A stretch of DNA of 64,000 nucleotides. Origin: Micromonospora rhizosphaerae. GTDB taxonomy: Bacteria > Actinomycetota > Actinomycetes > Mycobacteriales > Micromonosporaceae. Positions 1-8,360 of this stretch are shown here, one piece after another. The stretch spans positions 3,658,001 to 3,722,000 of the forward strand of contig NZ_FMHV01000002.1 in the NCBI RefSeq assembly GCF_900091465.1. Reading direction: 5' to 3'. The first letter of the stretch is position 1; each line of letters opens with the position of its first letter. The position numbers and the translations under genes are program-made. Below the pieces are notes generated by a model that worked only from the letters and a program-made list of their open reading frames with translations, made no database searches and was not told the origin of the DNA.

Positions 1-484
1 TCCAGTAGTGCAGCTTTTCCTGCGAGTCCTGGTACCACCGCTGGGCATTGGACGCGTACTCGCCGTAGAACTCGGCGTTGGCGCCCAGGGTGCCGAGGAA
101 GCTCGCCTTGTAGTCGGGACTGCGTCCCATGAAGCCGTAGGTCATCCGAGCCCACTCGGCGATTGCGGCTTGGTCGGCCTTGAGGTCCTCGACGCTGCGC
201 GGTGTGCGGAAGAACGGGTGGGTGAACCCGTCGCTTCCGGTGTCGGTGGGCGTCGTCAGCACGTCGCGGTGGTCCGGGTCGTGCATGGCGTCGTAGAGGC
301 GGGCTGTCATCCGAACGGCATTGCGGAACGCGGGGTGTGTGGTGACATCCTCGACCCGCTCTCCGTAGAGGAACACCTCCCGGCCGTCGCGCAGGCTCTC
401 GATGTACTCCTCACCGGTCATCGGCCGGGTCGGACGGCCAGCTGCGCCGGCCGGCGTGGGGACCGATTCGTGTTGCAGGGTCAT
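1..484 (-). CDS. hpaB: 4-hydroxyphenylacetate 3-monooxygenase-type oxygenase, HpaB family (N-terminal part, runs off window)
   Basis: FADH2-dependent aromatic ortho-hydroxylase large component, N-terminal ~161 residues only; the gene continues past position 1. The opening resembles HpaB: an [24 protein letters not shown] start, then [10 protein letters not shown] and a HDPDHRD stretch. ATG at 484 is preferred because GGAG lies 6 nt upstream; an in-frame ATG at 496 lacks such a site. It is the last visible gene of a leftward unit (FAD monooxygenase, flavin reductase, this gene), so the reductase just upstream probably supplies its reduced flavin. Substrate cannot be read from this fragment: phenol, hydroxyphenylacetate or a secondary-metabolite phenol are all possible. 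Confidence 0.85.
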   Translation of the reverse strand, partial: MTLQHESVPTPAGAAGRPTRPMTGEEYIESLRDGREVFLYGERVEDVTTHPAFRNAVRMTARLYDAMHDPDHRDVLTTPTDTGSDGFTHPFFRTPRSVEDLKADQAAIAEWARMTYGFMGRSPDYKASFLGTLGANAEFYGEYASNAQRWYQDSQEKLHYW

Positions 485-554
485 CGCAGGCTCCATCGTG
501 GTTGTTGGATATGGACGGTGCTTCCAGCCGACCCGGGCGTGCATACCCGGGCTG

Positions 555-1121
555 TCATCGAAGGTCCGATGGTTGGGCGACGGGCACGTCGGCGACCCAG
601 CTCAGGGCGGAGGGGCCATCGCCCGATCCCTCCCAGGGCATCGGACCGGCGTCGTGGTGCAATCCGTGGAACTCACCGGTGTGGAAGAGGAGTGGACGGC
701 CCGTGCGGATCCGGAACTCCTGCACCTCGCCGAGATAGAGGATGTGGTCGCCCCCGTCGTAATGCCGCCAGGGGGTGCAAGACACGGAGGCCAGGCAGTG
801 AGCCAGCCCGGGCGCCCCGCAGCCGGTGTCGGCGCCCCACGCAACCTCCTCCAGGCACGGGCGTCCGGCGAAGTGCAACGCAACCTCCTGCTGCGCGGCC
901 TCCAGGACGTTCACCGTGAAGGGCACCGCCTCCAACAGGCGGCTGATCCTCGAGCGGCGGTCGAGCGAGACCAGGACCAGCGGCGGGTCAAGGGACACGG
1001 CGGTGAAAGCGTTGACGGTTGCTCCGTGCGGGCTTCCATCGGGCGCACGGCAGGTAACCACCGTGACGCCGGTCGTGAAATGCCCCAGACATCGGCGGAG
1101 TTCTCGGGGATCGATCGCCAT
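555..1121 (-). CDS. Flavin reductase (HpaC/ActVB-like), partner of the oxygenase
   Basis: NAD(P)H:flavin oxidoreductase of the flavin-reductase-like FMN-binding family (188 aa, usual size 160-190). Diagnostic stretches are [11 protein letters not shown] near residues 13-23, [20 protein letters not shown] in the flavin-binding region, and [11 protein letters not shown]. It would hand reduced FAD to HpaB-type hydroxylases by diffusion. It sits 25 bp after the monooxygenase and 70 bp before the hpaB-like gene on the same strand, consistent with one operon. Start ATG at 1121 with an AGGTG-like site upstream. Confidence 0.88.
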   Translation of the reverse strand: MAIDPRELRRCLGHFTTGVTVVTCRAPDGSPHGATVNAFTAVSLDPPLVLVSLDRRSRISRLLEAVPFTVNVLEAAQQEVALHFAGRPCLEEVAWGADTGCGAPGLAHCLASVSCTPWRHYDGGDHILYLGEVQEFRIRTGRPLLFHTGEFHGLHHDAGPMPWEGSGDGPSALSWVADVPVAQPSDLR

Positions 1122-1146
1122 TGGTCACACCTGTCGCTAAGGGTCG

Positions 1147-2790
1147 CTAGATCGTGATGGTGTTTCTCCGGGGAGCCTCCTGCCGCCTGGCGATCAGGGA
1201 CTGCAGGGCGCGGGCGATCTCGTCGTCCGGGCGTGCGGCGCCGTTCCGGCTGCGCCACCCGACGAACCCGTCGGGACGGACCAGCACGGCTCCCTGCTCG
1301 GTGATGCCATAGGCCGCAGCGAGGAGGTCTGGGTGCGCTCCGGCCGGATGGGCCTGCAGGGGCACTCCGAGCCGGTCGACCACTACCCGGGCGGCGGCGC
1401 GCCACGCCCCTCCGGCGCGGCCGGAAAGGAGGACGAAGCCGGACCCGAACAGGTCGAGACTGGAGACAGCAGCCGCGTACTCGACATGCGGCGCGCGGGT
1501 ACCCGGTCGGCCCGCGGCATCCCTCGGGTGCCCAACGATGTCGCAGTCATCAGCGGCGTCGGCGTCCGGCACGACGGCTGCCGAGTGGTAGCGATAGCCG
1601 ATCTCCATACTGAAGTCGTCAACCAGGGGCGGGACGTCGTCGGCGAGCAGTTCGGGGGTGACGCGATGCCGGTAACGGGAATAGGCCTGGTCAACCGTGA
1701 GCCCGCCCACCGGCCGTCGCTCGGCGTCATAGCTGTCGAGCAGACCCTCGCCCGCGGCACCGCGGACGACCATGGCCAGCTTCCAAGCCAGGTTGTGTGC
1801 GTCGTGGATGCCGGTGTTGCCGCCGAAGCCGCCGTTGGGCGGCACGACATGCGCGGCGTCGCCGGCGAGGAAGATGCGCCCCTCCTGGTAGCGCTCGGCA
1901 ACCTCCGCCATAGCGTTCCAGTGCGCAACGTCGTCGACCTGGACGGCCAGGTTCGGCACGCCGACGGCGGCGCGCACGAGGTCGGCGGCCCGTTCGGTGG
2001 TCAGCCCCTTGGTGACGTCCAGCGCTCCTGGGCGAGTGGGGTCGCCGAGCGTGTTGACGACCAGGAAGCCCGAGGTGCCGGACCGCTCGAAGCGGAAGAA
2101 CCCTCGCAGGCTCGGGTTGTCGATGTAGATGACGCCCAGCTCCGTGCCCGCCAGCAGCTCCCGACAGTCGGCCTGGAAGTAGATCGTCGCGCTGCGGGAG
2201 AGCAAGCCATGACCGCGCATTCCGATGCCCAGCTGCGTGCGGATCGGGCTGCGGTTCCCGTCGGCCGCGACCACGTACCGTGCGCGGACCGACCGGTCGT
2301 CTCCGGTAGTGCGATCCCGAACGACGGCGGTGACACTGTCCGCGTCCTGATACAGCTGGACAACTTCGGCGCTGTAACGCAGTGTCGCGCCCAACTGCTC
2401 GGCGCGCTCGCGCAGCAGCGGCTCCAAGGCGTCCTGGGCCACGAACAGCCGGCGCGATGGACTGAACTCGGCCACTCCCTCATTGAGGTTAGGGATGTAG
2501 GTCGCGATCTCACCGCCAGCCAAGGTCTCCATCGCATTGATCCCGCCGTTGGGAAAGAACCGCTCCGCGGAGAGCCGTTGCAGGGGCTCCTCAAGCCCCA
2601 CGGACCGCATCAGCTCCAAGGTGCGCAGGTGCAGGTGCCCGGCACGGGGGTGGATGGCGGTGCCGGCGTGGCGCTCGACCGTCAGCGACTCGACGCCGTG
2701 CTTTGCCAGGAACAGCGCCGTCGACAGGCCCACCAGGCTGCCGCCGACAATCAGGACCGGAAGCTCGTCGGAATCCGTGTTCTTCGTCAC
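1147..2790 (-). CDS. FAD-dependent aromatic monooxygenase (PheA/TfdB/MhpA-like class A)
   Basis: Single-component NAD(P)H- and FAD-dependent hydroxylase, about 547 aa. The Rossmann dinucleotide motif VLIVGGSLVGL is near the N-terminus, followed by an ERHAG-type segment. A VAADGNRSPIR segment lies mid-protein, and the FAD ribityl motif IFLAGDAAHVVPPNGGFG near residue 310. The C-terminal thioredoxin-like region is typical of phenol hydroxylases and polyketide aromatic hydroxylases. The frame is open to a TTG at 2826, but that codon has no ribosome site; GTG at 2790 lies just before the Rossmann fold and is chosen. Divergent from the LysR gene and first in the flavin reductase/hpaB operon. Confidence 0.85.
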   Translation of the reverse strand: MTKNTDSDELPVLIVGGSLVGLSTALFLAKHGVESLTVERHAGTAIHPRAGHLHLRTLELMRSVGLEEPLQRLSAERFFPNGGINAMETLAGGEIATYIPNLNEGVAEFSPSRRLFVAQDALEPLLRERAEQLGATLRYSAEVVQLYQDADSVTAVVRDRTTGDDRSVRARYVVAADGNRSPIRTQLGIGMRGHGLLSRSATIYFQADCRELLAGTELGVIYIDNPSLRGFFRFERSGTSGFLVVNTLGDPTRPGALDVTKGLTTERAADLVRAAVGVPNLAVQVDDVAHWNAMAEVAERYQEGRIFLAGDAAHVVPPNGGFGGNTGIHDAHNLAWKLAMVVRGAAGEGLLDSYDAERRPVGGLTVDQAYSRYRHRVTPELLADDVPPLVDDFSMEIGYRYHSAAVVPDADAADDCDIVGHPRDAAGRPGTRAPHVEYAAAVSSLDLFGSGFVLLSGRAGGAWRAAARVVVDRLGVPLQAHPAGAHPDLLAAAYGITEQGAVLVRPDGFVGWRSRNGAARPDDEIARALQSLIARRQEAPRRNTITI

Positions 2791-2847
2791 AGCTCTTATC
2801 GTGAGGACGCAAGGGACATCTGCCAAGCGGATGATATGGATAGGCGG

Positions 2848-2862
2848 TATCTGTGACAGATA
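2848..2862. promoter_or_regulatory. Candidate LysR operator in the divergent promoter
   Basis: The intergenic region holds a perfect 7-1-7 inverted repeat, TATCTGT-G-ACAGATA, ending 12 nt before the LysR ATG. It contains a T-N11-A core, the classic LysR box. The position between regulator and target operon fits autoregulation and control of the flavin monooxygenase genes (inference). Confidence 0.6.
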
Positions 2863-2874
2863 TAGTCCCTAGCC

Positions 2875-3798
2875 ATGAAGCTTGCTGGCGTGGACCTCAA
2901 CCTGCTTGTTGCGCTTGACGCATTGCTAGCTGAGCGCAACGTCACCCGCGCCGCCGGCCGGATCGGGCTGAGTCAGCCCGGGATGAGCAGTGCCCTGGGC
3001 CGGCTGCGCAAGCTGTTCGCCGACCCGTTGCTTGTGCGCGAGGGCACCGCGTTGGTTCCGACCGCACGTGCGCAATCCCTCGTCCAGCCGGTGCGCGAGG
3101 CGCTCAATCTGATTGAGCACGCCATCGAGGACCGCGCCGGCTTCGATCCGGCCACCGACGAATGCACCTTCCGAGTCAGTTGCTCGGACTACAGCGTGCT
3201 GATTCTGATCGCTCCCCTGATTCGGCGCCTCGCCGCCGAGGCGCCAGGTGTGACGATCCAAGTCCAACCACGCTCGCCCGATCCTGTGCAAACACTGCGC
3301 GACGGGGAGACCGACCTTGTCATCGAGCCTGTCGAGATCATGGGCGGGGCCACGCTGCCCTCGCAGCGGCTGTTCGTCGATCGTTGGCTATGCTGCGTGT
3401 GGGACGGCAACACCCAGGTCGACGACACCATGCCGCTCGAGACGTACCTGCGACTCGGCAGTGTCGTCTACTCCATGGGCGCGGGCAAGCCGGTCGCACT
3501 CGTCGACGAGCACCTGGCCCGTCTCGGCCCGACTCGCAGAGTCGAGTTCTCTGTGGAGAGCTTCCTTCTCGCGCCGTTCCTGCTGCAGGGCACCGACCTC
3601 GTGACCCTGGTGCTCGAACGGGCCGTCCCGCTCCTGCAACGTACCGCGGCCATCCGGCTGCTCGAGCCTCCCATGGATCTCCCGTCGATCACCCAGACGA
3701 TGTGGTGGAGCCCCGTCCGCACGACCGACCCGGCGCACAGCTGGGTCCGCGCACGGATCGGCGAGGTCGCTGCCGCGCTCGACCACACCACCCTGTGA
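2875..3798 (+). CDS. LysR-family transcriptional regulator (NodD/NahR-like)
   Basis: 307 aa, full length for the family. The N-terminal winged HTH starts LAGVDLNLLVALDALLAERN, with the helix segment VTRAAGRIGLSQPGMSSALG at residues ~23-42. The effector-binding domain covers residues ~90-300. The sequence type resembles NahR/LinR/NodD regulators that sense aromatic ligands. It is divergently paired with the FAD monooxygenase operon, which it likely activates in response to the substrate. Confidence 0.88.
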   Translation: MKLAGVDLNLLVALDALLAERNVTRAAGRIGLSQPGMSSALGRLRKLFADPLLVREGTALVPTARAQSLVQPVREALNLIEHAIEDRAGFDPATDECTFRVSCSDYSVLILIAPLIRRLAAEAPGVTIQVQPRSPDPVQTLRDGETDLVIEPVEIMGGATLPSQRLFVDRWLCCVWDGNTQVDDTMPLETYLRLGSVVYSMGAGKPVALVDEHLARLGPTRRVEFSVESFLLAPFLLQGTDLVTLVLERAVPLLQRTAAIRLLEPPMDLPSITQTMWWSPVRTTDPAHSWVRARIGEVAAALDHTTL

Positions 3799-4618
3799 CC
3801 GAAGTGGGTGGCCTGGTGGCCGACATCGCCTTCCAGCGGGCGGGCATCCACTGTCGGCGGCTCGTCCTGCTGCTTGACCGATGCGATGACGTGCCCATAC
3901 CGTCATCGCATGCATACCTGTTTCCAGCAGGTGTGCTTGGAATTGGTGTTCGTGTCCCCCCTCGAACACGAGCTGGGACCGCGCGCCAGCAACGCGGTTA
4001 CCTGGGTGTGAGTTGTAGTTCGCCACGAACGACGATTATGGATTTGTAATCGACGTCGCCCCCTTGGACAACGTGCAGCTGTGCTGGTCCGGTTCGGCTC
4101 CTTGGAGCCGGGACCTTCTTGTTCCCGATTGTCGACACCCGACACAGGCGCCCGGCCCGTGCCGAATGCTGCCCGGTTCAGCCAACAGATGGCGTCCGCA
4201 GACCTGCTCCGTGAACAGTACGGAGTTGTTGGGTAACGGATGGTTCATGCGGTCGCGCTGTTGGGTGGCTGTTGGGTACTCGGCGGTGCCCAGCCGTGGT
4301 GTCCACGCGGTCCGGCTAGCCATTTGTGGTTGTGAGGGCAGACTCGATAGCGCCGCGTCGGCGCATCTTCAGGACGAACCGTCATGATCGGGGTGCGCGG
4401 CACGACATTACGGTGACCATCAGCCGCGCTCACCGGTCAGTGCACGTCGCCGCAGCTGACTGCGGGCAGACGGTCTCAGGGTGGTGGCAACCTGTCGCGG
4501 GCGGCCGCCGTCGCCAGCAGGACTGGCCTAGCGGCTTGTCTATCCGGTCGGGCCTCATCGCTGGGTGCCGGCGTTCGAGCCGGCGTCCGACGATGAGGCT
4601 GCCGGGAGGTGGCCAGCC
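3799..4618. other. 820-bp stretch without a convincing gene
   Basis: All frames here give low-complexity or arginine-rich translations with no recognisable family. Base composition is lower in GC than the flanks in places. I see no hairpin, tRNA or repeat that explains it. It separates the LysR gene from a truncated recombinase and is probably the edge of an old insertion. Confidence 0.4.
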
Positions 4619-5262
4619 ATGAAATGGGATCTCTCCAAGATGACGTCGGGGCTATCGCCGGCGTGGGTGGCCTTCCTTGTCGATTGGGATCGGTCGTTGC
4701 GGTCGGGGAACTACCCGTCGACCACGCGGTACAACTATCTGCTGGCGGTGATTCAGCTAGGCCGCTACCTGGCCGAGCAGGGATGCCAGCCGGAGGCAGT
4801 GGCGGCAGCGGGCACGCCGATCGCGGCCACTCGCCGGCGCATCGAGGCGTTCCAGACGTGGATGATCGAGACCCGGTCGGCGGCCACAGCGCTGAACAAG
4901 CACAAGGCGCTGCAGCAGTTCTTCAAGTGGCTGATGGTCGACGAGGGGGAGATCTGCCAGACGCCCATGCTGCGGGTCCGGCAACCCAAGACACCGGAGC
5001 GGCTCATCCCGATCATTCGCGACGAGGACACGAAAAAGATCCTGGACACCTGCAAGGGGAGGGAGTTCGTTCAGCTGCGCGACGAGGCGATCATCCGGGT
5101 GTTGTGCAACACTGGCGCGCGGCTGTCCGAGGTGGCCAACCTCAACCTTGAGGACGTCGACCTCTCCCTGGACTCGGTTCGCTATCACGGCAAGGGCGCC
5201 AAAGACCGCCGCGTCCGCATCGGCCCCAAGACCGCTCGGGCGGTCAGCCGCTACCTGCGTGG
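4619..5262 (+). pseudogene. Tyrosine recombinase/phage integrase, 3'-truncated
   Basis: XerC/D-like site-specific recombinase retaining ~215 residues. The SAM-like N-terminal domain is present (SPAWVAFLVDWDRSLRSG at residues ~11-28). The start of the catalytic domain follows, with the first arginine in GARLSEVANLNLEDVDL and the lysine in GKGAKDRRVRIG. The H-x-x-R and tyrosine parts are missing: homology stops after RYLR near 5260, where antisense IS6 sequence begins, although the frame stays open to 5401. ATG at 4619 has GGAGG 9 nt upstream. Inactive as a recombinase. Confidence 0.8.
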
Positions 5263-5390
5263 GCGTCACCTTCAACGTCGACAGCGCTCGTCGGAAGAAC
5301 CGCCGAGCCGCGCCGGCGTCCCGGCGGGCCGAGACCAGCACGTCAATGACCTGCCCGTACTGGTCGACTGCCCGAGAGCAATCGTCAAGA
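5255..5390 (-). mobile_element. IS6-family transposase fragment
   Basis: A minus-strand reading shows SRAVDQYGQVIDVLVSARRD followed by AGAARRFFRRALSTLKVTP. This is the DDE-domain segment around the first and second catalytic aspartates of IS6/IS240-type transposases. Only ~45 residues remain. It abuts the broken recombinase on one side and an IS256 scrap on the other. Confidence 0.7.
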
Positions 5391-5399
5391 CTTGTGGAT

Positions 5400-5712
5400 G
5401 AGAAATCTTGATCAGGCGGCTGCGGCTGGGTCGTGACGGGCTGGGTGGCGGGTCGTTCGACGAGCCGGCCGCGTTCATAGCGGGCGCCGGCGCGGACCAA
5501 TGCGACCAGGTGCGGCGCGTTGACCGCCCGCCACCGCTGTTGAGCGGCCTCGATGAGTCTGAACGCCATCGCGAGGCCGGCAGCTTGGAGCCGGGACCCT
5601 TGGTGACCTTGGTGCGGTGCCGGACCGTGGCGAAGGTCGACTCGATCGGGTTGGTGGTGCGCAGGTGCACCCAGTGCTCGGCGGGGAAGTCGTAGAAGGC
5701 CAGCAACTCAAG
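5400..5712 (-). mobile_element. IS256-family (Mutator) transposase fragment, frameshifted
   Basis: A minus-strand reading gives FYDFPAEHWVHLRTTNPIES then TFATVRHRTKVTKGPGS in one frame, and continues in another frame with AMAFRLIEAAQQRWRAVNAP. Together these are the C-terminal end of an IS256/Mutator transposase. The frame change near 5585 and the missing N-terminal two thirds make it a dead remnant. Confidence 0.75.
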
Positions 5713-5715
5713 AAG

Positions 5716-5943
5716 CTGGAGCACGTCGCGGCGTACGGCGGGGTGGCGATCCTGCCCCTGTCGACCGCGAGGTTCTACACCCGGCCCGGCGTTGTCCACG
5801 TGCCCGTCGACGACCTCAAGCCCAATCAGGTCTGCCTGGCCTGGGCCGAGGCCAACCGGTCACCTCTGGTGCACGAGTTCGTCGACATCGCCGCACGGCA
5901 GGCCCAGGCGGCAGCCCCCTCTCCCCGGGCGACCCATGGGTAG
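5716..5943 (+). pseudogene. LysR-type regulator, C-terminal fragment
   Basis: The frame reads LEHVAAYGGVAILPLSTARF and ends with a HVPVDDLKPNQVCLAWAEAN-like stretch. This is the end of a LysR effector-binding domain (VAAGxGVAxLP type). It has no HTH and no start, and it abuts IS256 sequence at ~5712, so an IS-mediated rearrangement removed the N-terminal two thirds. It is not a duplicate of the LysR gene at 2875, whose ending differs. Confidence 0.65.
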
Positions 5944-6128
5944 CGGCGGACGGCTCCTGCGGGCGCCTCAGGGCGGGCTGACCGCAACATGAAGCCTGTA
6001 CAGCCAGGGGTTCGGGGGATCCCAGCTACCGGATCATCGAATACTTTCCATGCTGACGATCCCGGATGACGGCACAGCCACTGCCATGTTCCCGTCACCA
6101 CGCTCGGCAGCCTCAGCAGGATCAGGCG

Positions 6129-7586
6129 TCACGCGGGAGTGAGCTCGAGGACGTTTTCAACCCGGCGCGCCACATCGAGAAGCTTGCGGTCGTCGCCCCG
6201 TGCTCCGTCGAGTTCGATTCCGAGGGGAAGGCCGCTTCGGGCTAGGCCTATTGGAAGGCTAATACCGGGTAGTCCGGCGCCGCTGGCAGGAATCGTGTTC
6301 TTCGCGAGAAAGAGATGGTCGACTCGTTCGCCAGCCACTGTGAAGCTCCACTGATCCTCGATCAGCGGTGCGAGTGCCGCGGTCGTGGGGAAGGCCAGTG
6401 CATCAAAGCCTCCCGCGCCGAAGACGTTGCCGAGACGGCGCTGGAGTTCCGGGCGGTCGATCGACAAGGTTTCCTCCAAGTCGCTCTCGGTGAGGTAGCC
6501 AGGTCCGGAAGGTATGACGAACTGATTCCATACCTCTTTAAGTTGCGGCTTCAGATCGTCGTAGATCTCGTCGAAAGTGACTGGGACGTCGTTCTGACGG
6601 AGAAACTCGGAGACCGCTTGCTGCGTCTCGCGGAAAAAGAGGTTCCAGGCTACGCGGTCTGCCAGCTTGGAGAAGTCCTCGCCAAGGTCAATCTCGAGGA
6701 CTTCGGCCCCGGCATCTCGGAGACGATGAAGGGCGGTGACGAACTGCGACTCGATCTCGGGATCGACAAGCCCGAGGAACTGCTTCGGGGCGTAGGCGAA
6801 TCTCACGTCCTTGAGGCCAGAGTGCTTAGAAGGGGACGCGAACTCGTCCGCAGCGACGATCTGGTCGATCAGTATGCAATCGTCGACATTGCGCGCGAGT
6901 AGCCCGGTTGTGTCGAGGGTGTGAGAGACCGGCGCGACTCCATAGCCCGGCCAGCGCCCAATGGTCGGCTTGAAACCGACCACTCCAGTCAGCGCGGCAG
7001 GCACTCTGATGGAGCCGATCGTGTCGCCCCCGAAAGACGCGGGCACAATCCGAGCCGCGACGGATGCTGCTGAGCCACTCGATGACCCCCCGGGAATGTG
7101 CTCTCGGCCGTGGGGATTTTTCACCTGGCCGTATCGGTCGTTGTCACCGGTCAAGCCATAGGACATCTCGACAAGGTTGTTCTTGCCGAAGACGATGCCG
7201 CCTGCATTCTTGATTGCTCTGACGACATCGGCGTCTTGGGACGGGATGAACGTCTCTAAGGTCTTCACGCCGAGAGTTGTACGAAGGCCGCGCGTCGCAT
7301 AGCTGTCTTTGACTCCTAGAGGGACTCCGAGAAGCGGAGCAGTCGAGCCTGCAGCGCGGGCCTTATCGGCCTCCGCGGCTGCGGCCAGTACCGCGGACTC
7401 ATCGATGGTGATGAAGGACTGGAGATCCGAGTAACGTCGTGCTCGCTTCAGAAGGGCCGCGGAGTAAGACTCAGCGCTGATGTCGCCCTGACGGATTGCG
7501 GTAGCGGCTGCTGCCACGCCGAGATCCGCGAGCTCGCGGTCGTCCGCCGCGGGCGCCGCATCGATGGCTGGTTTGTCGGTGCTCAT
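6129..7586 (-). CDS. Amidase signature family hydrolase
   Basis: 485-aa Ser-cisSer-Lys hydrolase cleaving an amide or related bond. The catalytic lysine is in LGVPLGVKDSYATRG (~residue 92). The glycine/serine-rich signature GGSSSGSAASVAAR is at ~167-180, with the nucleophile region FGGDTIGSIRVPAA following and GVVGFKPTIGRWPGYG after that. GGSSSGSA and GDTIGS depart slightly from the usual GGSSGGSA and GSDTGGS, but the catalytic serines are kept. It lies 47 bp downstream of the DUF302 gene, probably cotranscribed. AT content and codon choice are clearly higher in A/T than the neighbours, suggesting transfer. Substrate unknown. Confidence 0.85.
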   Translation of the reverse strand: MSTDKPAIDAAPAADDRELADLGVAAAATAIRQGDISAESYSAALLKRARRYSDLQSFITIDESAVLAAAAEADKARAAGSTAPLLGVPLGVKDSYATRGLRTTLGVKTLETFIPSQDADVVRAIKNAGGIVFGKNNLVEMSYGLTGDNDRYGQVKNPHGREHIPGGSSSGSAASVAARIVPASFGGDTIGSIRVPAALTGVVGFKPTIGRWPGYGVAPVSHTLDTTGLLARNVDDCILIDQIVAADEFASPSKHSGLKDVRFAYAPKQFLGLVDPEIESQFVTALHRLRDAGAEVLEIDLGEDFSKLADRVAWNLFFRETQQAVSEFLRQNDVPVTFDEIYDDLKPQLKEVWNQFVIPSGPGYLTESDLEETLSIDRPELQRRLGNVFGAGGFDALAFPTTAALAPLIEDQWSFTVAGERVDHLFLAKNTIPASGAGLPGISLPIGLARSGLPLGIELDGARGDDRKLLDVARRVENVLELTPA

Positions 7587-7633
7587 GAGAAACCTGTTCT
7601 GAGTCGTTGGGGTAGGACTACCGTGCGAGAGTG

Positions 7634-8179
7634 CTAGCTGCGCTGTGCTGAGGTTGGGTCGAACGCATCCGGCACAGGTATGTCGAGAACTCTGAGCAGG
7701 TTCGCAACCTTTCGGTCCAGCTCGAGACCGACCGCGGCAACCTCCGGAAAGGAGAAGCTCGCGAAGCGCGTGCTGGGCTGGTCGATGGAGAACCGCGTGA
7801 GACCCTCACGATCGCGGTGGATCGTCGTGCGCAAGGGCGCATAGAGCATCACTGCGGGATCGTGGCGATACATCCGCTCCGCGATCGTGTGGTTGCCCAT
7901 CAAATAGGCGACACACGCGTCGGAGTCTCCCGCGAGTTGCATGGTCTCGCCGACGTCCGTGCTCCAGAACCGCATGAAGCCGTACGGCGCATTCACTTCG
8001 GCGTCGGCGAGTACAGCATCCCAACTCGCGCGCTCCCTACGAAGTTGAGCCAGCCTGTCGGCATTCAACGCCGGGACTGCCGCCTCGTATCGAGTGCGGA
8101 TGTCCGCGAAGCTCGTCTTGGTGTCGATTGACCATCGGACCACCTCGTGAGGGGTGGAGACAAAGGTTCGATCGGGCAT
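7634..8179 (-). CDS. DUF302-like protein
   Basis: 181 aa of unknown function. The central part resembles DUF302: CVAYLMGNHTIAERMYRHDP, then MLYAPLRTTIHRD, FSIDQPSTRFASF and VGLELDRKVANLL. These correspond to the family's GNP...P and D.P..... pattern. ATG at 8179 (MPDRTFVS) has AGAGGA about 10 nt upstream; the frame extends upstream without a better site. It is first of a two-gene leftward unit with the amidase and shares its lower GC content. A palindromic operator-like element lies ~110 bp upstream. Confidence 0.65.
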   Translation of the reverse strand: MPDRTFVSTPHEVVRWSIDTKTSFADIRTRYEAAVPALNADRLAQLRRERASWDAVLADAEVNAPYGFMRFWSTDVGETMQLAGDSDACVAYLMGNHTIAERMYRHDPAVMLYAPLRTTIHRDREGLTRFSIDQPSTRFASFSFPEVAAVGLELDRKVANLLRVLDIPVPDAFDPTSAQRS

Positions 8180-8287
8180 GCGATGTTCGATCCTCTCGTG
8201 CTTGCGGGTCCGGATGTGGAGCAATGCGTCCTAGCGAGACCGCTTCGGGTGGGCGTTTCTGAAGCGTTGACACTCAGCGGCGCCTCA

Positions 8288-8321
8288 CCGTTGAAGTACA
8301 ACGATCGTTCTACTTCAACGG
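8288..8321. promoter_or_regulatory. 34-bp near-perfect palindrome (candidate TetR-type operator)
   Basis: Arms CCGTTGAAGTA and TACTTCAACGG are perfect reverse complements and enclose AACGATCGTT, which is itself palindromic. Only the single bases joining arm and core fail to match. This is typical of operators bound by two repressor dimers. It sits upstream of the leftward DUF302/amidase pair. No regulator gene is adjacent: an IS end starts 40 bp away, which may have removed it. Confidence 0.6.
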
Positions 8322-8360
8322 GTATCGAGAAGCCGCCACATCCCGGCCCGCTCCCGATCT

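Noticed and set aside
8..1157. Long plus-strand open frames across the HpaB/flavin reductase region
   Set aside because: The minus strand gives clear HpaB and flavin reductase families; the plus-strand translations are Arg/Gly-rich without any motif.
1333..2856. 507-codon plus-strand frame over the FAD monooxygenase
   Set aside because: Antisense of a well-supported monooxygenase; typical of GC-rich DNA.
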